Source: Limimaricola sp027213785
GTDB lineage: Bacteria > Pseudomonadota > Alphaproteobacteria > Rhodobacterales > Rhodobacteraceae
NCBI RefSeq assembly: GCF_050847355.1
Contig: NZ_CP193762.1
Location: forward strand, 1-64,000
Length of the DNA stretch: 64,000 nucleotides
Direction of reading: 5' to 3'
The stretch's first letter is position 1. Each line of letters starts with the position of its first letter. Under the pieces are notes generated by a model, which saw only the letters and a program-made list of their open reading frames with translations, was not told the DNA's origin and searched no databases. The translations under genes were made by a program, and so were the position numbers. This document shows positions 17,596-26,797 of this stretch, piece after piece.

Positions 17596-18516
17596 ATGCT
17601 GAGGCTGGCGTTGTTCCTTGGCACGAACCTCGCGGTGCTCCTCGTGCTGTCGCTGGCCTTCCGGGTGCTGGGGATCGAGGGGCTGCTCGCCGCGAACGGC
17701 GTCGATCTCGATCTCACGGCGCTGCTGGTATTCGCTGCGGTGATCGGCTTCGGCGGTTCGCTCGTCTCGCTGGTGCTGTCGAAGCCGATGGCCAAAGCGA
17801 CGATGCGGGTGCGGGTGATCGAAGCCCCTCGCAATCCGACCGAGCGCTGGCTGTTGCAGACCGCACGGGATCAGGCGCTGCGCGCCGGGATCGCGATGCC
17901 CGAGGTCGGCATCTTCGATCACCCGTCGCCCAATGCCTTCGCCACCGGCTGGCGGCGCGACGCGGCGCTGATCGCGGTGAGCACCGGCCTGCTTGCCCAT
18001 ATGCGGCAGGAGGAGGTGGAGGCCGTGCTCGGCCATGAGGTCGCTCATGCCGCGAATGGCGACATGGTGACGCTGGCGCTGATCCAAGGGGTGGTGAACA
18101 CTTTCGTGGTGTTCCTGTCGCGACTGGCTGGGTTCCTGGTCGACCGGCTCGTGCTACGGGTCGAGCGCGGCCATGGGCCGGGCTACTGGATCGTCTCGCT
18201 GGTGACCGAGATGGTGCTGGGCGTGCTGGCGACGGCGATCGTCATGTGGTTCTCGCGCTGGCGAGAGTTCCGCGCGGACGCCGGCGGGGCCGCGCTGGCC
18301 GGGCGCGACAACATGATCGCCGCGCTGGAGCGGTTGCGGCACTTACGGCACGCCCCACCGCTACCCGACGAGATGCGCGCCATGGCCTTCGACGCGGGCC
18401 GCGTGCAGGCGCTCTTCGCCAGTCACCCGCCGCTGGAGGCGCGGATCGCGGCGCTGCGGGCGCGCGCCCATGGCGCCTCCCTCCACCGCGGCGGCGGACG
18501 ACGTGCGCGACTTTGA
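17596..18516 (+). CDS. htpX: HtpX-like M48 membrane metalloprotease
   Basis: 306 residues. Two N-terminal membrane segments (about 1-30 and 40-60) precede the zinc site HEVAH (147-151). Further hydrophobic segments follow around 165-180 and 195-215, then the third-ligand region SRWREFRADAGGAALAGRDN. It would degrade damaged membrane proteins, complementing FtsH. It starts three bases after grpE. The last 15 or so residues are low-complexity (GASLHRGGGRRARL), suggesting a worn 3' end; a neighbouring frame in the same place reads VRDFDEVFGLFDRSEF, which would be a more usual C-terminus, so a late frameshift is possible. Confidence 0.88.
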   Translation: MLRLALFLGTNLAVLLVLSLAFRVLGIEGLLAANGVDLDLTALLVFAAVIGFGGSLVSLVLSKPMAKATMRVRVIEAPRNPTERWLLQTARDQALRAGIAMPEVGIFDHPSPNAFATGWRRDAALIAVSTGLLAHMRQEEVEAVLGHEVAHAANGDMVTLALIQGVVNTFVVFLSRLAGFLVDRLVLRVERGHGPGYWIVSLVTEMVLGVLATAIVMWFSRWREFRADAGGAALAGRDNMIAALERLRHLRHAPPLPDEMRAMAFDAGRVQALFASHPPLEARIAALRARAHGASLHRGGGRRARL

Positions 18517-18556
18517 CGAGGTGTTCGGTCTGTTCGACCGTTCGGAGTTCTGAGGC

Positions 18557-19474
18557 ATGACACACGATCCCTATGAAACTCTCGGCGTCAAACGTGACGC
18601 CTCGCAGGCCGAGATCAAGAAGGCCTATCGCCGGCTCGCAAAGAAACTGCATCCGGACCTGTCGCGCAGCGACGCAACCACGCAGGACGAGTTCCAGCGC
18701 GTCGGCGCGGCCTATGACATCCTCGGTGACCCGGAAAAACGCCGCCGCTTCGACGCGGGCGAGATCGACGCCAACGGACAGGAACAGCCGCGCCCCCACC
18801 CCCGCTGGAGCTATGCCGGGGCCACGGCGGGTGCGTCTGGCCAGAACGACGCGCCTTTCGGCGCTTTCGAGGACGTCTCCGACATCTTCGCGGATCTGTT
18901 CGGCGCACGCGGTCGTCGCTCGACCCACTTTGGCGCGCCGGGCGCGGATCTGCGCTACAGCATCGAGGTCGATTTCCTCGATGCCGCCCGTGGCACGACC
19001 CGGGAGGTCACCCTTCCGGACGGGCGCGCGATCGACCTGCGGATACCGGCCGGCCTGCGTGACGGACAGGTCTTGCGCCTGAAGGGCAAGGGCGCGCCGG
19101 GCCTGCATGGTGGCCCGGCAGGCGATGCCTATGTGGAGGCGCGTGTCCGGTCGCACCCGCAGTTCTTCCGCGATGGCGACGATATCGAGATCGAACTGCC
19201 CATCACCTTCGACGAGGCGGTGCTCGGCACCCGGGTAGAGGTCCCGACGATCTGGGGACCGGTCTCGATGAAGCTGCCGGAAGGCGCCTCGTCGGGTCAA
19301 CGCGTGCGGCTCAAGGGCAAGGGCATCCACCGCGCAAAGCGGCCGGCGGGTGACCATTATGTCCGGCTGTCGATCCGGTTGCCGAAGCAGATCGATGCCA
19401 AGATGAAGTCCTTGGCAGAACGGTGGAGAGAGCACGTCCCGCACGATCTTCGAAATGAGACCGGAAGGCTTTGA
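18557..19474 (+). CDS. CbpA-like DnaJ co-chaperone
   Basis: 305 residues. The J domain (about residues 5-70) has the essential HPD at 32-34. A Gly/Phe-rich linker (FGAFEDVSDIFADLFG) and two DnaJ C-terminal beta domains follow (LRYSIEVDFLDAARGTTREV; GDDIEIELPITFDEAVLGTR). There is no Cys-rich zinc finger, hence CbpA (class B). It delivers clients to DnaK, together with the GrpE encoded upstream. It is the last gene of the operon. Confidence 0.92.
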   Translation: MTHDPYETLGVKRDASQAEIKKAYRRLAKKLHPDLSRSDATTQDEFQRVGAAYDILGDPEKRRRFDAGEIDANGQEQPRPHPRWSYAGATAGASGQNDAPFGAFEDVSDIFADLFGARGRRSTHFGAPGADLRYSIEVDFLDAARGTTREVTLPDGRAIDLRIPAGLRDGQVLRLKGKGAPGLHGGPAGDAYVEARVRSHPQFFRDGDDIEIELPITFDEAVLGTRVEVPTIWGPVSMKLPEGASSGQRVRLKGKGIHRAKRPAGDHYVRLSIRLPKQIDAKMKSLAERWREHVPHDLRNETGRL

Positions 19475-19820
19475 AATTCGCAACCTTGGGTGGCTCGGAT
19501 CATCAGCGCTTTGCTGAACTGCATGATGCAAACTCATCAGCAGAAGCCGAGACCAGCTGAAAGTGTCAGATCCGCTTCAGGGACCGGGAGAAACCTCAGC
19601 TATCTGTCTTACGGCCCGAACCAGCCATTCGCCAACGCGTCGGCAAACGTCTGCTTTCCCCCTCATCTACAGAACATTGAAAGCGCAGCTTGACCGAAGG
19701 TTTCGTTTTGACAGCGCGCAGCGTTCGCCATCTCGCCATCTCGCCATCTCGCCAGTCTGCCCGACGGCCGTTTGCGCATCCTCCAAGCAATCGAGCGCAT
19801 TAAACTGAACACCCGAATAT
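19475..19820. other. convergent intergenic region with a 9-bp tandem repeat
   Basis: No gene seen between the convergent J-protein and HtpX genes. It contains 3.4 tandem copies of CGCCATCTC at 19727-19757. No U-tracted terminator was obvious. Confidence 0.5.
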
Positions 19821-20774
19821 TCAGCGATAAACCCCCCAGGGACCAAACCGGGGCGGCCCGGTTCGGACGCTTGATGGCAACCGTGTCGGCTCGGAGCCCC
19901 AAGGCACCGGTGGACGCTCTTGCAGGTCCCGTAGGCGCCGTATGCGTTCTTCCGTCGGGGGGTGGGTGCGCAAGAGGGACGGCTCGGGGATGCGCCTGCC
20001 CGGCAGGAACATGTCCTCCCAGAACCGGCCGACCCGCCGCTCCAGCTTCGATAGTGCCGAGGCCAGCCCGTCCGGATCACCGGTCAGGTCGACCGCCCCG
20101 CGGTCAGCGTCGAATTCCCGGGTCCGGGACAGGGCGAGTTGCAAGAGTGCCATAAGGGTTGGCGAGAACACGAGCATCAAAGGGATATGCCAAGGGACGT
20201 AGGCAGCGCCGCTCAGCAGGAGCGGAAGGTTCAGGATCAGGATCAATTGCCCGACCCAGGAGGCCAGCGAGACGACGCGGGACATGACGTCAGCCACGCT
20301 CATGATCCACAGGTCACGGTTTGCAACATGGGCAACTTCGTGCGCCAGGACACCGGCCAGCTCCCGGGCATCCAATAGCCGCAGTAGACCGTCGGTGATA
20401 CATATGGCGCTGTCTCGGGGATCACCCATGGCGAAGGCGTTCGGCAACTCGCTCGGAATATAGTAGAGCGCGGGCACCCTCGGGAGATCGGCACGGCGGG
20501 CGAGCTCGGCGATCATTCCGACACCTTCGGGGAAGGTCCGGCCCGTCAGGCGTCTGGCGCGATAGGCCGAGAGGAGCACGGTCTTTGGAAGGGATGGTGC
20601 AAGGAGCAGGCCGATCACCGAACTCCCGACGGTTAGAAGCGTCAGCCCCGGACCCGCAATCGTTGCTACGACCGCCCAAGCTATCAGTCCCATGCCGCCA
20701 ATCAGCAGCATGGATTGCACCAAGTTACGGGTTTGATGGAGCACGGAAGGCGACATGGCCCGAGTATCGGCCAT
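19821..20774 (-). CDS. htpX: second HtpX-like M48 membrane protease
   Basis: 317 residues with two N-terminal membrane segments (about 20-40 and 43-62), the zinc site HEVAH (145-149, followed by VANRD) and two more hydrophobic stretches near 165-205. The third-ligand region is SRTREFDADRGAVDLTGD. The C-terminal HPPTEERIRRLRDLQ is typical of the family. The start is uncertain: the 20774 ATG has no close ribosome site, and the best one (AGGAAG) leads into a different frame. It is divergent from marR, so the shared 20775-20916 region may control both. Confidence 0.85.
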   Translation of the reverse strand: MADTRAMSPSVLHQTRNLVQSMLLIGGMGLIAWAVVATIAGPGLTLLTVGSSVIGLLLAPSLPKTVLLSAYRARRLTGRTFPEGVGMIAELARRADLPRVPALYYIPSELPNAFAMGDPRDSAICITDGLLRLLDARELAGVLAHEVAHVANRDLWIMSVADVMSRVVSLASWVGQLILILNLPLLLSGAAYVPWHIPLMLVFSPTLMALLQLALSRTREFDADRGAVDLTGDPDGLASALSKLERRVGRFWEDMFLPGRRIPEPSLLRTHPPTEERIRRLRDLQERPPVPWGSEPTRLPSSVRTGPPRFGPWGVYR

Positions 20775-20832
20775 TGCTTGGCTGAATTCATTACTTCCTC
20801 TCGTTCGGCCGAAAGATTTTTCACCCCTTGGC

Positions 20833-20860
20833 CTTGACAGCGACGCGCAAGCCCCCATCT
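20833..20860 (+). promoter_or_regulatory. near-consensus sigma-32 promoter upstream of marR-ftsH-clpK
   Basis: CTTGACA (20833-20839), a 13-bp spacer and CCCCATCT (20853-20860): one mismatch from the RpoH consensus CTTGAAA-N13-15-CCCCATNT. Transcription should start near 20868, about 50 bases before the marR start codon. This directly ties ftsH and clpK to the heat shock response. Confidence 0.65.
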
Positions 20861-20876
20861 CACGCACGCATATGAT

Positions 20877-20886
20877 ATGCATGCAT
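20877..20886. promoter_or_regulatory. palindrome, candidate MarR operator
   Basis: ATGCATGCAT, a perfect 10-bp palindrome inside an AT-rich stretch (20870-20900), just downstream of the predicted sigma-32 start site and 30 bp before marR. The position suits repression by the MarR protein encoded next to it. Confidence 0.4.
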
Positions 20887-20916
20887 TATTTATGTAAAGA
20901 GAATGGCTGTTAGCAG

Positions 20917-21363
20917 ATGATCCGAAAGAAGGATGATGTGGTCGGCTCACTCCTCCATGACGCTGCGCACTTGTTGCGGCTTCGCATCGACGAAGCACTC
21001 CGGCCGTATGACCTGACGCGGGTGAGCTGGATGGCCATCGGCATCATCGAGCAGAACGAGATGCTGACACAGTCTGATCTTGCTGCGAGACTGGAACTGG
21101 GCACGGCAGCGACCGGCAAGTTGGTGGACCGCCTCCAGGAACGCGGTCTGGTCGAACGCCATGATGATCCCGAAGACCGCCGTGCGAACCTGTTGGCCGT
21201 CACGCCAGGTGCCCGCGATCTGCTCGAACGGCTGAAGTCGGTCGGGGAGGCACTGCGGGAGGAGGTTCTTCAAGACCTTGGCGAAGCAGAGCGCCGGCAG
21301 CTTCAGCGCTCTCTTCAGAAGATCAAGACGCGACTGACAGAAAGCCGTTCGCAAGCAGCCTGA
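20917..21363 (+). CDS. MarR-family transcriptional regulator
   Basis: 148 residues with a winged HTH (LTQSDLAARLELGTAATGKLVDRLQERGLV, then a wing with RHDDPEDRRANLLAVT). MarR proteins are dimeric repressors that release DNA on binding a small molecule or on oxidation. It lies 25 bp ahead of ftsH, with a palindrome in its own promoter, so it likely autoregulates and controls the ftsH-clpK-hdeD run. Confidence 0.9.
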   Translation: MIRKKDDVVGSLLHDAAHLLRLRIDEALRPYDLTRVSWMAIGIIEQNEMLTQSDLAARLELGTAATGKLVDRLQERGLVERHDDPEDRRANLLAVTPGARDLLERLKSVGEALREEVLQDLGEAERRQLQRSLQKIKTRLTESRSQAA

Positions 21364-21388
21364 TCGTTATCGGAGGGAGGGTGAAGCG

Positions 21389-23224
21389 ATGGAGAAGAAA
21401 ACCGAGTTCAACATCTGGTATTGGGTTCTGGCCTTCATGGCCGTGATCTTTATCCAGAACATCATCGCGGGCACCCGCGATATCGCCCAGATCAGCTACA
21501 GCCAGTTCGAGACCTATCTCGAGGAGGGCCGGGTTCAGTCGGTTGCCGTCGGCAAGGACCACATCAGCGGTGTCTTCGACGCGCCCGTGGACGGCCGCAA
21601 CCAGTTTGTCACAAACATCGTCGACCCCGCTCTTCTCGAACGGATCGACGCGGCCGATGTCGAAATCACCGGTGTGCCGGAAAACACTTGGCTCGGCGCA
21701 ATACTTTCCTGGGTCGTTCCCGCCTTTGTCTTCTTTGCGCTCTGGATGCTGTTCTTTCGCAAGTTCGCCGAAAAGCAGGGTTTCGGTGGCTTCATGCAAG
21801 TCGGCAAGAGCCGCGCCAAGGTCTATATGGAAAAGGAGACCGGCGTCACCTTCGAAGACGTGGCCGGGGTCGACGAGGCCAAGCAGGAGCTCGAGGAAAT
21901 CGTCGAGTTTCTGCGCAATCCCGAAGAATACGGCAAGCTCGGGGCCCGGGTGCCCAAGGGTATCCTGCTGGTAGGGCCGCCGGGGACGGGCAAGACGCTG
22001 CTGGCCCGCGCTGTGGCCGGGCAGGCTGGCGTGACCTTCCTGTCGATCTCGGGTTCGGAATTTGTCGAGATGTTCGTGGGGGTCGGTGCCGCGCGGGTGC
22101 GCGACCTGTTCGAGCAGGCCCGCAAGAGCGCTCCGGCGATCATCTTCATCGATGAGCTGGATGCGCTCGGCCGGGCCCGCAACGCCGGCCAGCACATCGG
22201 CGGCAACGACGAGCGCGAACAGACCTTGAACCAGCTTCTGACCGAGCTTGACGGTTTCGATCCCTCGACCGGCATCGTGCTTCTGGCCGCAACCAACCGG
22301 CCCGAGATCCTCGATCCTGCCCTGCTGCGCGCCGGCCGCTTCGACCGCCAGGTGCTGGTCGACAAGCCGGACAAGAAGGGCCGCGTCGCGATCCTGAACG
22401 TGCACATGAAAAAGGTGACGTTGGGCGGGGATGTCGATGCCGAGAAGGTCGCGGCGCTGACACCGGGGTTTTCGGGTGCCGACCTTGCCAACCTGGTGAA
22501 CGAGGCGGCCCTTCTGGCCACTCGGCGCAAGGCCAACGCGGTGTCGATGGACGACTTCAACAATGCGGTGGAGCGGATCATCGCCGGGCTGGAAAAGAAG
22601 AACCGGGTGCTGAACCCGCGCGAGCGCGAGATCGTCGCGCATCACGAAATGGGGCACGCTCTGGTCGCCATGGCCCTGCCCGGGGTCGATCCGGTGCACA
22701 AGGTCTCGATCATCCCGCGCGGCATCGGGGCGCTTGGCTACACCATCCAGCGGCCGACCGAAGACCGGTTCCTGATGACCCGCGAGGAGCTCGAGAACAA
22801 GATCGCGGTGCTTCTTGGCGGGCGCGCTGCCGAGAAGATCATCTACGATCACCTGTCCACGGGCGCTGCGGATGATCTGGTGAAGGCGACCGACATCGCC
22901 CGCGCCATGGTGGCACGCTACGGCATGGACCCGGACCTCGGCCATGTCAGCTATGACACCGACCGTCCCGGCTTCCTCGGCACCGGGGATCAGTCGTCCT
23001 GGCTCAACCGGCGCTACAGCGAGGCGACGGCCGAGCGAATGGACGCGGCGGTCAAGGAAGTGATCGAGCGCATCTTCGACGAAACGGTCAGCTTGCTCGA
23101 GACCAACCGCACGCTGCTGGAAAGCACATCGAAGAGCTTGCTCGATCGAGAAACCCTGGATGAACCCGGCCTTCAGGCCATCGCGAAACAAGTGAAATCG
23201 CCCAAGGCGCCTAAGGCAGCTTGA
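21389..23224 (+). CDS. ftsH: FtsH-type membrane AAA protease (accessory copy)
   Basis: A 611-residue ATP-dependent zinc protease of the inner membrane. It has membrane segments near residues 8-26 and 104-125 with a short periplasmic domain between. The AAA core has Walker A GPPGTGKT (196-203), Walker B IIFIDELDALG and the SRH (TNRPEILDPALLRAGRFDRQ). The protease zinc site HEMGH is at 419-423. GGAGGGAGG precedes the ATG. An accessory FtsH beside ClpK and HdeD is a signature of the tLST/LHR locus. A long open frame on the opposite strand here is a GC-codon shadow. Confidence 0.95.
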   Translation: MEKKTEFNIWYWVLAFMAVIFIQNIIAGTRDIAQISYSQFETYLEEGRVQSVAVGKDHISGVFDAPVDGRNQFVTNIVDPALLERIDAADVEITGVPENTWLGAILSWVVPAFVFFALWMLFFRKFAEKQGFGGFMQVGKSRAKVYMEKETGVTFEDVAGVDEAKQELEEIVEFLRNPEEYGKLGARVPKGILLVGPPGTGKTLLARAVAGQAGVTFLSISGSEFVEMFVGVGAARVRDLFEQARKSAPAIIFIDELDALGRARNAGQHIGGNDEREQTLNQLLTELDGFDPSTGIVLLAATNRPEILDPALLRAGRFDRQVLVDKPDKKGRVAILNVHMKKVTLGGDVDAEKVAALTPGFSGADLANLVNEAALLATRRKANAVSMDDFNNAVERIIAGLEKKNRVLNPREREIVAHHEMGHALVAMALPGVDPVHKVSIIPRGIGALGYTIQRPTEDRFLMTREELENKIAVLLGGRAAEKIIYDHLSTGAADDLVKATDIARAMVARYGMDPDLGHVSYDTDRPGFLGTGDQSSWLNRRYSEATAERMDAAVKEVIERIFDETVSLLETNRTLLESTSKSLLDRETLDEPGLQAIAKQVKSPKAPKAA

Positions 23225-23287
23225 TCCAGAACAAGGAAACCGCGCCGCTCGACGGCAACATGAAGGATGAACAAAGGAGGAAAGCCA

Positions 23288-26113
23288 ATGGCTCATGGCA
23301 TCTGTGATGTTTGCAAAACCCGCCCGGCGGTGTTCCGCGCTCAAGTCGTGTCGAATGGCGAGCGCCGGACAATGGAGCTGTGCGACGAAGATTACCGCAA
23401 GCTTGCCAGACGGCAGGGGCGCACCGCCTCGCCGCTGGAATCCCTCTTCGGCGGACGCTCCCTCTTCGACGAGTTTTTCGGGGACCGCGGGTTTGGTAAT
23501 GGCCTGCTTGGCGGCCCCGGAGAAACGAGCGGGGAAACCATCCCGATCCGCCCCGCCGGCCGCCGTGGCTCCGGTGGCGGCATCAATCTTGCCGATCGCC
23601 TGAGCGGACAGGCCAACAAGCTTCTCCAGGACGCCGCCCAGAAGGCCCACGAATTCGGGCGGAACGAAGTCGATACCGAGCATCTTCTGCTCGCGCTGAC
23701 CGGGTCGGAGGTGGTGCGGACGCTCCTGAACCAGGTCAAGATCGACGGGGACGATCTGCGTCGGCAGATCGAGAAGGAGGCGAAGAAGGGCGACTCGAGC
23801 GATCCCGAGCGCGAGATCGGCGTCAGCCCCCGCGTCAAGGACGCACTGAACCGTGCCTTCGTCGCCTCGAACGAGCTCGGTCACTCCTATGTCGGACCCG
23901 AACACCTGCTGATCGGTCTGGCCGAGGAAGGCGAGGGTCTGGCCGCCGACATCCTGCGCCGGCTGGGCCTCACGCCGCAGGCGCTGCGCCAGCAGGTCAC
24001 CAAGGTGGTCGGCAAGGGTGCCGAAGAAGGCCGCGTGGAGACACCATCCAACACCCCCGACCTGGACGAATTCAGCCGCGACCTGACCAAGCTCGCCCGC
24101 GAGGGCAAGCTCGATCCGGTCATTGGTCGGGCCCGCGAGATCGAGACCACGATCGAGGTTCTGGCTCGGCGCAAGAAGAACAACCCCGTGCTGATCGGTG
24201 AACCGGGCGTCGGCAAGACCGCGATCATCGAGGGTCTGGCGCAGCGCATCGTCGCCGGCGAGGTCCCCGAGGCGCTGCGCGACAAGCGGCTGGTGGAACT
24301 GAACATCAACTCGATGGTCGCCGGATCGAAATATCGCGGCGAGTTCGAGGAGCGTGTCCAGAAGATCCTCAAGGAGATCACCGAGGAGAAAGACAGCCTG
24401 ATCCTGTTCATCGACGAGCTTCACACCATCGTCGGGGCCGGACAGGGCGGGGGCGAAGGCGGGCTCGACATCGCCAACACCTTCAAGCCGGCGCTGGCGC
24501 GAGGCGAGCTGAACCTGATCGGGGCGACGACCCTGAACGAATACCAAAAGCATATCGAGAAAGACGCCGCGCTCGAACGCCGCTTCCAGCCGGTCTATGT
24601 CGATGAGCCGACGGTTGCGCAGACCATCATGATCCTGCGCGGGCTGCGCGACACGCTCGAGTCGCACCACAAGGTGACCATCACCGACGAGGCGATCATC
24701 GCCGCGGCGGAGCTTGCGGACCGCTACATCACCGGCCGCTTCATGCCCGACAAGGCCATCGACCTGATCGACCAGGCCGCAGCGCGGGTGAAGATCTCCG
24801 CCACGGCCCGGCCCGTCGATGTGCAGGAGCTGTCGGCCGAGGTCGAGCAGATCAAGCGTGAGCAGGACTATGCCGCTGCGCGCAAGCAGTTCGACCGCGC
24901 GGGTGAGCTGAAACGCGAGCTCGAGGAAAAGCAGGCCGAGCTCGACGAACTCCTGGAGACGTGGAAACGCGACCGCGCTTCGGCCACCGCCGAGGTCCGG
25001 AGCGATCACGTGGCGCAGATCGTCAGCAAGATCACCGGCGTTCCGGTGAACGAGCTGACCACCGAGGAGCGCGAGAAACTGCTGAAACTCGAGGACCGGC
25101 TGCACGAGCGCGTCATCGGACAGGACGAGGCGATCAGCGCGGTCTCCGATGCCGTGCGGCTCGCCCGTGCTGGGCTGCGGGAGGGCTCCGCACCCACCGC
25201 GACCTTCCTGTTCCTCGGCCCCACCGGCGTCGGCAAGACCGAGCTTGCCAAGGCGTTGGCCGAGACGATCTATGGCGACGAGGACGCGATGATCCGCATC
25301 GACATGTCCGAATACGGCGAGCGGCACGCCGTTGCGCGGCTGGTGGGCGCCCCGCCGGGCTATGTCGGCTACGACGAGGGCGGCCAGTTGACCGAGCGCG
25401 TGCGGCGCCGGCCCTATTCGGTGATCCTGCTCGACGAGATCGAGAAGGCGCATCCGGACGTCTACAACATCCTGCTTCAGGTTTTCGATGATGGCCGCCT
25501 GACCGACGGCAAGGGCCGTGTGGTGGACTTCACCAACACTATCATTATCGCGACCTCGAACCTCGGCTCCGACATCATTCAGAAGAACCTGAAGAAGCGG
25601 GGCACGAAGGAATTCGACGAGACCAAGCAGAAAGCCGAGCTGATGGAGGTGCTCCGGCACCACTTCCGGCCGGAATTCATCAACCGGATCGACGAGATCA
25701 TCGTGTTCCACTCGCTGAACCAGTCGGAGATCCGGCAGATCGTCGAGCTGCAACTCAAGCGCGTCGCCCGCACGGCGCTCACGCAGGGCGTGGAGGTGGA
25801 GCACGACGAAAGCGTCGTCGATCACTTCGCCGCCGTGGGCTTCCGGCCCGAATTCGGCGCCCGCGAATTGCGCCGTCTCATCCGGTCGGAACTCGAGACG
25901 GAACTGGCCCGCGAACTGCTGGGCGGCCGGATCGAGGATGGCGACCGTGTCCGCGTCTCCTGGTCGAGCGACGAACAGAAGATCGTCTTCGACAAACTGG
26001 AGCGTCAGGAACCCGAGGCGGATACTCAAGACACCGACGCGAAAGATGATGCGGCAGAGACTGACGCATCAAGTGCAAGTGGCGGCGCGCCCGAGGAGGC
26101 GCCCACAAAGTGA
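23288..26113 (+). CDS. clpK: ClpK/ClpG-type stand-alone disaggregase
   Basis: A 941-residue Hsp100 protein. An N-terminal Cys motif (C6-x-x-C9 in ICDVCKTRP, then C32) marks the extra N1 domain of ClpG/ClpK and is absent from ClpA/ClpC/ClpB. A Clp_N repeat pair follows (about 100-240), then AAA1 with Walker A GEPGVGKT (about 304-311), a middle coiled coil (about 510-575), AAA2 with Walker A GPTGVGKT (about 644-651) and an acidic Asp/Glu/Ala-rich tail (from about 905). ClpG/ClpK proteins confer high heat tolerance without needing DnaK. AAAGGAGG lies seven bases before the 23288 ATG, which is preferred over an ATG seven codons earlier. Confidence 0.92.
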   Translation: MAHGICDVCKTRPAVFRAQVVSNGERRTMELCDEDYRKLARRQGRTASPLESLFGGRSLFDEFFGDRGFGNGLLGGPGETSGETIPIRPAGRRGSGGGINLADRLSGQANKLLQDAAQKAHEFGRNEVDTEHLLLALTGSEVVRTLLNQVKIDGDDLRRQIEKEAKKGDSSDPEREIGVSPRVKDALNRAFVASNELGHSYVGPEHLLIGLAEEGEGLAADILRRLGLTPQALRQQVTKVVGKGAEEGRVETPSNTPDLDEFSRDLTKLAREGKLDPVIGRAREIETTIEVLARRKKNNPVLIGEPGVGKTAIIEGLAQRIVAGEVPEALRDKRLVELNINSMVAGSKYRGEFEERVQKILKEITEEKDSLILFIDELHTIVGAGQGGGEGGLDIANTFKPALARGELNLIGATTLNEYQKHIEKDAALERRFQPVYVDEPTVAQTIMILRGLRDTLESHHKVTITDEAIIAAAELADRYITGRFMPDKAIDLIDQAAARVKISATARPVDVQELSAEVEQIKREQDYAAARKQFDRAGELKRELEEKQAELDELLETWKRDRASATAEVRSDHVAQIVSKITGVPVNELTTEEREKLLKLEDRLHERVIGQDEAISAVSDAVRLARAGLREGSAPTATFLFLGPTGVGKTELAKALAETIYGDEDAMIRIDMSEYGERHAVARLVGAPPGYVGYDEGGQLTERVRRRPYSVILLDEIEKAHPDVYNILLQVFDDGRLTDGKGRVVDFTNTIIIATSNLGSDIIQKNLKKRGTKEFDETKQKAELMEVLRHHFRPEFINRIDEIIVFHSLNQSEIRQIVELQLKRVARTALTQGVEVEHDESVVDHFAAVGFRPEFGARELRRLIRSELETELARELLGGRIEDGDRVRVSWSSDEQKIVFDKLERQEPEADTQDTDAKDDAAETDASSASGGAPEEAPTK

Positions 26114-26167
26114 TGGGAAAACTCCCGGCGGCCCGGGTGCCGCCGGGACCGAAAGGAGGAGAACGCC

Positions 26168-26779
26168 ATGACCGACAAGGTTTTCGATGCAGACACGGTC
26201 TGCACTCTGTCGCGCAACTGGTGGGCCTTCGTTCTGCGAGGCATGGTTGCGCTCATCATCGCCGTTTTGGCCTGGCTGATGCCGGCCGAGGCGGTCTTTA
26301 CCCTGACCCTCGTCTTCGGCGCCTTCGCCTTCGCAGATGGCGTTTTCGGCCTGATCTCGGCGGTGCGGAATATCCGCAAAGGTGAACGCTGGGGATGGCT
26401 TGCGGTCAGCGGCGTCCTGGGCATCCTGACCGGCCTCGTGGTGCTGGTGACGCCCTTTGTCGCGACGTTGGTGCTCGCCGTCTTCCTCTGGGCCAGCATC
26501 GCCTTCTGGTCGGTGTTCTCGGGCATACTCGAGATCACGACGGCGATCCGGCTGCGCAGGGAGATTGAAGGCGAGATCTGGCTGGGTCTCAGCGGAGCCC
26601 TCTCGGTGCTGCTGGGTGTCGTGGTCGTGTGGTTTCTGACCATCCGCCCGACGGAAAGCCTTCTGGCCCTCGGCTGGCTCCTCGGCGTCTATGCCGCAAT
26701 CTTCGGCGTCGTGATGATCCTGCTGGGACTGAAGTTGCGCGGCCGCGGGCTCAAGGCAGACGCGGGTGCAACCGCGTAA
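26168..26779 (+). CDS. hdeD: HdeD-family membrane protein
   Basis: 203 residues with six hydrophobic segments and the family pattern NWWAFVLRGMVALIIAVLAW near the start, then ADGVFGLISAVRN and WGWLAVSGVLGILTGLVVLV. HdeD is a membrane protein linked to acid resistance in enterobacteria and is a constant member of the tLST/LHR locus. AAAGGAGGAG precedes the ATG; it follows clpK by 54 bp. Confidence 0.9.
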   Translation: MTDKVFDADTVCTLSRNWWAFVLRGMVALIIAVLAWLMPAEAVFTLTLVFGAFAFADGVFGLISAVRNIRKGERWGWLAVSGVLGILTGLVVLVTPFVATLVLAVFLWASIAFWSVFSGILEITTAIRLRREIEGEIWLGLSGALSVLLGVVVVWFLTIRPTESLLALGWLLGVYAAIFGVVMILLGLKLRGRGLKADAGATA

Positions 26780-26797
26780 GGGAAAGGAGAGAATGCA

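Noticed and set aside
19727..19757. The CGCCATCTC tandem repeat as a CRISPR-like or regulatory array
   Set aside because: Only 3.4 copies of 9 bp without spacers; best seen as a simple tandem repeat.
21323..26029. A 1568-codon open frame on the minus strand through ftsH and clpK
   Set aside because: It lies opposite two strongly supported genes in the same codon phase, a typical GC-rich shadow. Its composition is unnatural and it shows no family motif.
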